Made by a program: the position numbers and the translations under genes. A DNA stretch of 63,709 nucleotides from Solirubrobacteraceae bacterium (lineage in GTDB: Bacteria; Actinomycetota; Thermoleophilia; Solirubrobacterales; Solirubrobacteraceae): positions 1 through 63,709 of the forward strand of contig JANJTP010000017.1 in NCBI GenBank assembly GCA_024711025.1. Reading direction: 5' to 3'. Below, piece after piece: positions 58,639-63,709 of the stretch; position 1 is the stretch's first letter, and the number at the start of each line of letters is the position of its first letter. The notes under the pieces are model-generated. The model ran no database searches and was not told where the DNA came from. It was given only the letters and a program-made list of their open reading frames with translations.

Positions 58639-59073
58639 ATGAGGGGGACGAGCGGAATCCTCGCGCTCGCTCTCACGGGCGCGCTCACCTCGACGGTCCT
58701 CGCCGGGTGCGGCGGCGCACAGCAGCGCGGCAGCGAGCTGCGTCCGCCTTCGGCGATCCTGCTCAGCGCGGCGATCACGCCGACGCGCGTCGACGTCTCG
58801 CCGGCCGCGACCGGAGCCGGCCCCATCACGGTCGTCGTCACGAACTTGACCGGCCGCTCGCAGCAGGTCACGTTCGAGTCCGCGGACACCGCCTCCGGTC
58901 GGGAGGTCAGGCAGACGACCGCGCCGATCAACCCGCGGGACACCGCGACGCTGAAGGCCGACGTCGAGCCCGGGACCTACCGCATGCGGGTCGGCGGAGG
59001 CGCCGTCACGCCGGCGACTATCAGCGTCGGCGCCCATCGCCCTTCGGCCCAGGACGAGCTGATGCTGCCGTGA
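58639..59073 (+). CDS. Small lipoprotein, cupredoxin/Ig-like, unknown
   Basis: A 144-residue exported lipoprotein: signal peptide with lipobox LAGC at about 21-24. A beta-rich domain follows: ITPTRVDVSPAATGAGPITV, VVTNLTGRSQQVTFESADT, DTATLKADVEPGTYRMRVGG. No metal-binding residues stand out. The ATG at 58639 follows CAGGG. Divided from the following MFS gene by 106 bp. Function unknown. Confidence 0.78.
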   Translation: MRGTSGILALALTGALTSTVLAGCGGAQQRGSELRPPSAILLSAAITPTRVDVSPAATGAGPITVVVTNLTGRSQQVTFESADTASGREVRQTTAPINPRDTATLKADVEPGTYRMRVGGGAVTPATISVGAHRPSAQDELMLP

Positions 59074-59179
59074 GCGACGGGGCGCTCGCGCCGTCCGCGG
59101 GGCTCTCGGCCCGAGGAAGGCCGCCGGTACAATCCGTGCTCCGGACGCGCGATCTCCTCGCCCGCGGCCGGGCCCGCCG

Positions 59180-60823
59180 ATGAGCTTCTCGCTCCCCGTC
59201 ATCAACGACGGCAACCGACGCTGGTGGACGCTCGGCGCGATGTGCTTCGCGCTGTTCATGGTGATGCTCGACAACACCGTGGTGAACGTCGCGCTGCCGG
59301 CGATCCAGCGCGACCTGCAGGTCGCGATCGGGGGCCTGGAATGGACCGTCAACGCCTACACGCTGACGTTCGCCGTGCTGCTCGTAACGGGCGGTCGCCT
59401 GGGCGACATCTTCGGCCGGCGGCGCATCTTCCTCGTGGGCGTCGCGGTCTTCGGCCTGTCCAGCCTCTTCATCTCCGCCTCGCAGAGCTCCGCCTGGCTG
59501 ATCGCCGGCCGCACGGCACAAGGCGTCGGGGCGGCGCTGATGATGCCCGCGACGCTGTCGATCATCTCGAACGCCTTCCCGCCGAACGAGCGCGGCAAGG
59601 CGATCGGCACGTGGGCGGGGGCGAGCGCCGTCGCGCTCGCGATCGGCCCCCTCGTGGGCGGCTTCCTGGTCGAGCACGTCTCTTGGCAGTCGATCTTCCT
59701 GATCAACGTCCCGATCGCCGCGGCCGCGATCCTCGTGACGCTCTGGGCAGCGCGCGAGTCGCGCGACGAGGGCGCCCGGCACGTAATCGACGTCCCCGGC
59801 GTCGCCGCGATCTCGATCGGCCTGGCCGCGTTCGTGCTGGCGCTCGTCGAGGCCAACTCGTGGGGCTGGGGCTCGCCGGCGACCCTCGCGCTGTTCGCCG
59901 CCGGCGCGCTGGGGCTCACGGCCTTCGCCGTCATCGAGCACCGCGCCGAGGAGCCGATGGTCGACTTCGCGTTCTTCCGCTCGCGCTCGTTCCTCGGCGC
60001 CAACGTCGTCGCCTTCATCGTCAGCTTCGCGATGCTCGCGATGTTCTTCTTCCTCGCGCTCTACCTCCAGAACGTACGGGGGTACTCCCCGCTCGAGGCG
60101 GGCGTGCGCTTCCTGCCCGCGACGCTCGTCATCATGCTCACCGCCCCGATCGCCGGCCGGCTCGCCGATCGGATAGGCCCGCGGACGCCGATGGTCGCGG
60201 GCCTCGTGTTCGCCTCGCTCTCGCTGTTCGTGCAGGCGCGCCTCGAGGTCGACACCCGGTACGGCCTGCTGGCGGGCGCGTTCGCCCTCATGGGCCTGGG
60301 CATGGGGCTCGTCATGTCGCCGATGAGCACGGCGGCGATGAACGCCGTCCACCACTCGAAGACGGGCGTCGCCTCCGGCGTGCTGTCGATGAGCCGCATG
60401 GTCGGCGGCACGTTCGGCATCGCCGTCCTCGGAGCGCTCGTCAGCGCCATCAGCAGCGCGCGGATCGCAGACGGTCTTGCGCCCTCCACCTCCCCGGCCG
60501 TACGCGAGCGGCTAGAGGAGGCTGCGGCCATCGGCGCTCCCGGCGTTCCCGGGCAGGCGGGCGAGCTCGTCCACCAGGCGTTCCTCGATGCGGTCAACGC
60601 CGGCCTGAAGCTGGGCGCGGCGGTCGCGCTGGTCGGCGCCCTCGTCTCCTGGTGGCTGATCTCGCCGCGCGTGCCGCCGGCGCACGAGGAGCTGCCCGGC
60701 GTCGAGCGCGTCCCGCTGGACCTCGTCGAGGCGGGCGACACCGGTGGCGCTCCGCAGGGCGAGGCCGCGATGCGCGAGATGTCGTCCCCGGCGCGCACCG
60801 GGGACGACCGCACCCGCAGGTAG
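59180..60823 (+). CDS. MFS exporter, DHA2 family
   Basis: A 547-residue 14-helix drug:proton antiporter type protein. MVMLDNTVVNVALPAI (about 23-38) and GRLGDIFGRRR (about 73-83) are the family's motif D1 and motif A, and GPLVGGFLVEHVSWQSIFLINVPI is motif C and its flank. Long C-terminal hydrophilic tail (about 505-547). A second member of the family is at 976-2640, not closely alike. Separated by only 10 bp from corA, so possibly cotranscribed. Substrate unknown. Confidence 0.92.
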   Translation: MSFSLPVINDGNRRWWTLGAMCFALFMVMLDNTVVNVALPAIQRDLQVAIGGLEWTVNAYTLTFAVLLVTGGRLGDIFGRRRIFLVGVAVFGLSSLFISASQSSAWLIAGRTAQGVGAALMMPATLSIISNAFPPNERGKAIGTWAGASAVALAIGPLVGGFLVEHVSWQSIFLINVPIAAAAILVTLWAARESRDEGARHVIDVPGVAAISIGLAAFVLALVEANSWGWGSPATLALFAAGALGLTAFAVIEHRAEEPMVDFAFFRSRSFLGANVVAFIVSFAMLAMFFFLALYLQNVRGYSPLEAGVRFLPATLVIMLTAPIAGRLADRIGPRTPMVAGLVFASLSLFVQARLEVDTRYGLLAGAFALMGLGMGLVMSPMSTAAMNAVHHSKTGVASGVLSMSRMVGGTFGIAVLGALVSAISSARIADGLAPSTSPAVRERLEEAAAIGAPGVPGQAGELVHQAFLDAVNAGLKLGAAVALVGALVSWWLISPRVPPAHEELPGVERVPLDLVEAGDTGGAPQGEAAMREMSSPARTGDDRTRR

Positions 60824-60833
60824 CGTCCGCCGC

Positions 60834-61847
60834 GTGGAGGTCCTCGAGCGGGTCGCTCCGACCCGTATCCGCGAGCTGCTGGCGCAGGAGCGCCCGTTCT
60901 GGCTCGCGCTGGCCGCCCCTCGCGAGGAGGAGCTGCGCGAGGCCGGCGAGCTGCTGGGACTGCACCCGCTGGCCGTGCAGGACTCGTTTGAGATGGGCCA
61001 GCGGCCGAAGCTCGACGACTACCCGGACAGCGCGCTGCTCGTCTTCTACGGGGCCCGGCCGGCGACCGGCGACGGCGGCGAGCGCCTGCCGCGACCGGTC
61101 GAGGTTCACTTTCACCTGACGCGTCACGCGATCGTCAGCATCGGCGGCGGCGAGCTCGACGCGCTCGACGAGGCGCGCGCGCACATCGCGCTCGAGCACG
61201 TGCGCACGCTCGAGGACGCGCTCTTCCACGGGCTCGACGCGGTTGCCGCGAGCTTCACCGGGCCGCTCCAGGAGCTCGACGACGAGATCGACGAGATCGA
61301 GGACGTGCTGCTCGACGACCCGCGCCCCGACCTCCGTCGCCAGCTGCTGGACCGCAAGCACGCGGTGACGCGCCTGCGCCAGGTCGTCGAGCCCCAGCGC
61401 GACGTGCTCGCCGGCCATCGCGACATGCTCGAGCGCCTGCCGGGCTTCGAGGACCGGGAGTCGCGCAACCGCCTGCGCGACGTCTACGACCGCCTCGCGC
61501 TGATCGACCAGCAGATCGAGACGGTTCGCGAGAGCCTCTCGAACGCTCTCGACCTGTACGTCTCGGCGGTGTCGAACCGGCTCAACGAGATCATGAAGGT
61601 CCTCACGATCGTCGCGACGTTCTTCCTGCCGCTGACGTTCCTGACCGGCTTCTTCGGCCAGAACTTCGCCTGGATGGTGCGCAGGATCGGCTCGGCCGCG
61701 GCGTTCTGGGGACTCGGGTTCGGGCTGGCGCTCGCGATCGTCGTCGCGATGTGGATCGCCCTCACGCGTGCCGGCTACCTGACCCTCCACCTGCCCGGTC
61801 GAGCCCGCAGCGGCGGCCGTGAGCCGGGCCGCTCCGCTGGGTCGTAG
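60834..61847 (+). CDS. corA: CorA-family divalent cation transporter with GQN motif
   Basis: A 337-residue channel-like transporter: a large cytosolic N-terminal domain (about 1-270, with a long helix from ~135) and two C-terminal helices. The pore motif that is GMN in nearly all CorA proteins reads GQN here (TGFFGQNFAWM). Substrate may be Mg, Co or Zn and is uncertain for the variant. GTG start, 10 bp after the MFS stop. The tail is Arg/Gly-rich. Confidence 0.9.
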   Translation: MEVLERVAPTRIRELLAQERPFWLALAAPREEELREAGELLGLHPLAVQDSFEMGQRPKLDDYPDSALLVFYGARPATGDGGERLPRPVEVHFHLTRHAIVSIGGGELDALDEARAHIALEHVRTLEDALFHGLDAVAASFTGPLQELDDEIDEIEDVLLDDPRPDLRRQLLDRKHAVTRLRQVVEPQRDVLAGHRDMLERLPGFEDRESRNRLRDVYDRLALIDQQIETVRESLSNALDLYVSAVSNRLNEIMKVLTIVATFFLPLTFLTGFFGQNFAWMVRRIGSAAAFWGLGFGLALAIVVAMWIALTRAGYLTLHLPGRARSGGREPGRSAGS

Positions 61848-61920
61848 TATTCGCGCCCCGCCAGCCGATCGCCGGTCCGCCGCCGGCTATCGCAACGTCC
61901 ACGCACGGAGTACACGCACC

Positions 61921-63177
61921 ATGGCCGTCGACCTCTCGAAGATCGCCGACGTCGCAACCGAGCCCGGGGAGATTCCCGCGACGATGGCCGCATGGGTGAT
62001 CCGCGCCGAGCGCGAGGGCGAGCCCCTCCAGGCGTTCCAGCTCGAGGAGATCGAGGTGCCCGAGCCGGCGGCGTTCGAGGTGATCGTGCGCGTGATGGCC
62101 GCCGGGGTCAACTTCAACAACGTCTGGGCGGCGCTCGGCGAGCCGGTGTCGGTCTTCGGCTACGGCGATCACCCGCAGCACGGCCACCACATCGGCGGCT
62201 CGGACGCCTCGGGGATCGTCTGGAAGGTCGGCCCCGGCGTCACCCGCTGGAAGCCGGGCGACGAGGTCGTCGTGCACTGCAACCAGGCCTCCTACGAGGA
62301 TCCCGAGGTCCACGGGCTCGATCCGCTCGCCGCGCCCTCGCAGAGGATCTGGGGCTATGAGACGACCTGGGGCTCGTTCGCCCAGTTCGCCAAGGTCCAG
62401 GCGCAGCAGCTCCTGCGCAAGCCCGCGAGCCTCTCGTGGGACGAGGCGGCCTCGTATGGCCTGACGTACTTCACCGCCTACCGGATGCTGCTGGACCGAG
62501 CGAAGCTCCAGAGCGGCCAGCGCGTCCTCATCTGGGGCGCGGCGGGCGGGCTCGGCGTCTTCGCGACGCAGCTCGTCAAGGCCGCGGGCGCCGAGAGCGT
62601 CGGGGTCGTCTCCTCGCCCGAGAAGGGCGAGCTGGCCCGGCAGCTCGGAGCCAAGGGCTGGATCGACCGCAGCGAGTTCGCGGGCATGATGCGCCGCGGC
62701 GACGAGAGCCCCGAGCAGGAGCGCGAGCGCTTCAAGGTCTCGCGCGCGTTCGCCAAGCGCGTCAGCGAGATCCTCGGCGAGCCGCCCGACATCGTCTTCG
62801 AGCACGTCGGCAGGGCGACGTTCCCGACATCGGTGTACACCGTCAAGCCGTTCGGCAAGGTCGTGATCTGCGGCGCCACGTCCGGCTACACGCTCGACTT
62901 CGACGTGCGCTACCTCTGGATGCGCCAGAAGGAGATCATCGGCTCGCACTTCGCCAACGCGTGGGAGTGCACGCAAGCCAACCGTCTGATCGAGGACGGG
63001 CTGATCCGCCCGGTCCTCTGGCGGACGATGGGATTCGACCAGGTGGCGGAGGCCCACCAGCTAATGCACGAGAACAAGCACCTCGGGAAGATCGCGATCC
63101 TCGTCGGGGCCACCGACGAGGGCCAGGGACGCACGGCCCGGGGCCCGGGCGCCATCCGTGCGGAGGTCGGTGCCTGA
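61921..63177 (+). CDS. ccr: Crotonyl-CoA carboxylase/reductase (Ccr-type MDR)
   Basis: A 418-residue zinc-free medium-chain dehydrogenase/reductase. The N-terminal AAGVNFNNVWAALGEPVSVF and HHIGGSDASGIVWKVG, the NADP site WGAAGGLGVFATQL and the final block VICGATSGYTLDFDVRYLW are typical of crotonyl-CoA carboxylase/reductase. It would reductively carboxylate crotonyl-CoA to ethylmalonyl-CoA (ethylmalonyl-CoA pathway) or simply reduce it. It is slightly shorter than the best-known enzymes. No other pathway gene is adjacent. Its stop shares a base with the next gene's ATG. Confidence 0.92.
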   Translation: MAVDLSKIADVATEPGEIPATMAAWVIRAEREGEPLQAFQLEEIEVPEPAAFEVIVRVMAAGVNFNNVWAALGEPVSVFGYGDHPQHGHHIGGSDASGIVWKVGPGVTRWKPGDEVVVHCNQASYEDPEVHGLDPLAAPSQRIWGYETTWGSFAQFAKVQAQQLLRKPASLSWDEAASYGLTYFTAYRMLLDRAKLQSGQRVLIWGAAGGLGVFATQLVKAAGAESVGVVSSPEKGELARQLGAKGWIDRSEFAGMMRRGDESPEQERERFKVSRAFAKRVSEILGEPPDIVFEHVGRATFPTSVYTVKPFGKVVICGATSGYTLDFDVRYLWMRQKEIIGSHFANAWECTQANRLIEDGLIRPVLWRTMGFDQVAEAHQLMHENKHLGKIAILVGATDEGQGRTARGPGAIRAEVGA

Positions 63178-63545
63178 TGGCCGGCCACGTCCACATCCCC
63201 TGGTACTCGACGGGCCTGCGCGGCGACCGCCTCGAGCGGGCGCTCGCGGACGTCAGCGGGACGACCCTGCGCTACGGCGCGACGAGCTGGGCGCTCCACC
63301 GCAGCCGCGAGGACCGTCACCGCTTCCTGCAGATCGTCGCCTTCGAGGACAAGACGAGCTTCGAGCGCTGGTGGGAAGGCGAGGAGATGATCGACTTCCG
63401 CGCGATCTGCTCCGGCTGGTACCAGATCCCCGTGCTCTACGCCTGGAACGACCTCGTCGGCGAGGGCACCATCGACCAGGGCGAGGCGACCGGCTCCGCG
63501 ACGACCGGCTCCGCGACGGCCGCCCGCGCGACCGTCGGGGGCTGA
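63177..63545 (+). CDS. Small protein coupled to ccr, possible ABM-like fold
   Basis: A 122-residue soluble protein: HVHIPWYSTGLRGDRLERAL, FLQIVAFEDKTSFERWWEGE, WYQIPVLYAWNDLVGEGTI. The alternating strands and the length recall antibiotic-biosynthesis-monooxygenase-like ferredoxin folds, but no catalytic residues can be named. The tail is a Thr/Ala/Gly repeat (TGSATTGSATAARATVGG). Start overlaps the ccr stop, so expression is coupled. A role alongside Ccr is inference. Confidence 0.75.
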   Translation: MAGHVHIPWYSTGLRGDRLERALADVSGTTLRYGATSWALHRSREDRHRFLQIVAFEDKTSFERWWEGEEMIDFRAICSGWYQIPVLYAWNDLVGEGTIDQGEATGSATTGSATAARATVGG

Positions 63546-63574
63546 GCCCCGGCCTGTCGGCCGGCCGGCAGGGG

Positions 63575-63709
63575 CGTTGGGGGGGGGGCCGCGCCGCCCC
63601 CCCCCAGCGCACCCCCCCCCCCCCGGCGCCCCCCCCCGCCCCCCCCCGCGCCCCGGCACCCCCGACTGCGGCGCGGGCGCGCCGGGGCCCCCCCCCCCGA
63701 ACGCCGCGC
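63575..63709. other. Low-complexity C/G runs at the window end
   Basis: Runs of 9-14 identical C or G fill this stretch, unlike any other part of the window, and no coding pattern is visible. This is most likely sequencing or assembly noise at a contig end rather than biology. Confidence 0.8.

Noticed and set aside
63575-63709. G-quadruplex or linear-replicon terminus
   Set aside because: No ordered inverted repeats; irregular homopolymers are typical of low-quality contig ends.

Overview
The window looks like a chromosomal segment of a high-GC actinobacterium. The F420 biosynthesis genes, the single-polypeptide FO synthase and the F420/PPOX enzyme point to Actinomycetota. The gene mix (crotonyl-CoA reductase, DUF4389, many short H/D-tailed membrane proteins) would fit Thermoleophilia/Solirubrobacterales. 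That placement is inference: no rRNA or phylogenetic marker is present. The last ~135 bases are C/G homopolymer runs and look like a poor-quality contig end.

Region by region. 0-3.1 kb: four tRNA genes on the minus strand (Pro-GGG, Gly-UCC, Trp-CCA, Leu-UAG), a DHA2-type drug exporter, three different tandem arrays and one copy of a hairpin element. One array is eleven exact-length copies of the last 20 nt of the neighbouring tRNA-Leu. 3.2-16.7 kb: a polyamine or related amine uptake and breakdown locus. It has a PotABCD-like importer, a second lone binding protein, an arginase-family enzyme, a nitrilase-family amidase, an acetylpolyamine-deacetylase-like protein, a class III aminotransferase and an FAD amine oxidoreductase. 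Several units share a TTGAC(A/C)-N17/18-TAAACA promoter. A tRNA-Leu (CAA) lies inside this locus. 16.8-19.1 kb: a PPOX/F420-type flavin protein, an inositol monophosphatase and a DUF4389 membrane protein.

19.2-28.4 kb: an OmpR-type two-component system flanked by two membrane-anchored proteins with Asp/His-rich tails. An operon of ApbE flavin transferase, ferric-reductase-like cytochrome, ferredoxin reductase and ferredoxin follows. 11-bp-phased direct repeats sit in front of four of these units. A mercuric reductase with an ArsR-type regulator and a decayed DUF4143-type ATPase gene are embedded here. 28.4-33.1 kb: acyl-CoA carboxyltransferase, EAL-DICT protein, enoyl-CoA hydratase and a His-rich cation-efflux protein.

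33.2-45 kb: a copper/heavy-metal block. It holds an unusual CPD-motif P1B ATPase, an Lgt-like protein, a NirK-like two-domain multicopper protein and small His-rich membrane proteins, with two near-identical CsoR-like operators. It also holds an M23 peptidase behind a candidate c-di-AMP (ydaO) riboswitch, a second mercuric reductase and a BlaI-M56 pair. 45-52.8 kb: HMG-CoA lyase, the F420 operon npdG-cofD-cofC-cofE, a RIC-type Fe-S repair protein, GreA and FbiC (fused CofG-CofH). 52.9-63.5 kb: aquaporin-family channel, Nramp Mn transporter with its DtxR/MntR regulator, YgfZ, an MFS exporter, CorA and crotonyl-CoA reductase.

Functionally the window combines amine catabolism, metal homeostasis and F420/flavin redox chemistry. 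The least described parts are the tRNA-tail array, the repeated hairpin element, the two-component/ApbE/ferric-reductase regulon with its small anchored proteins, and the atypical copper operon.
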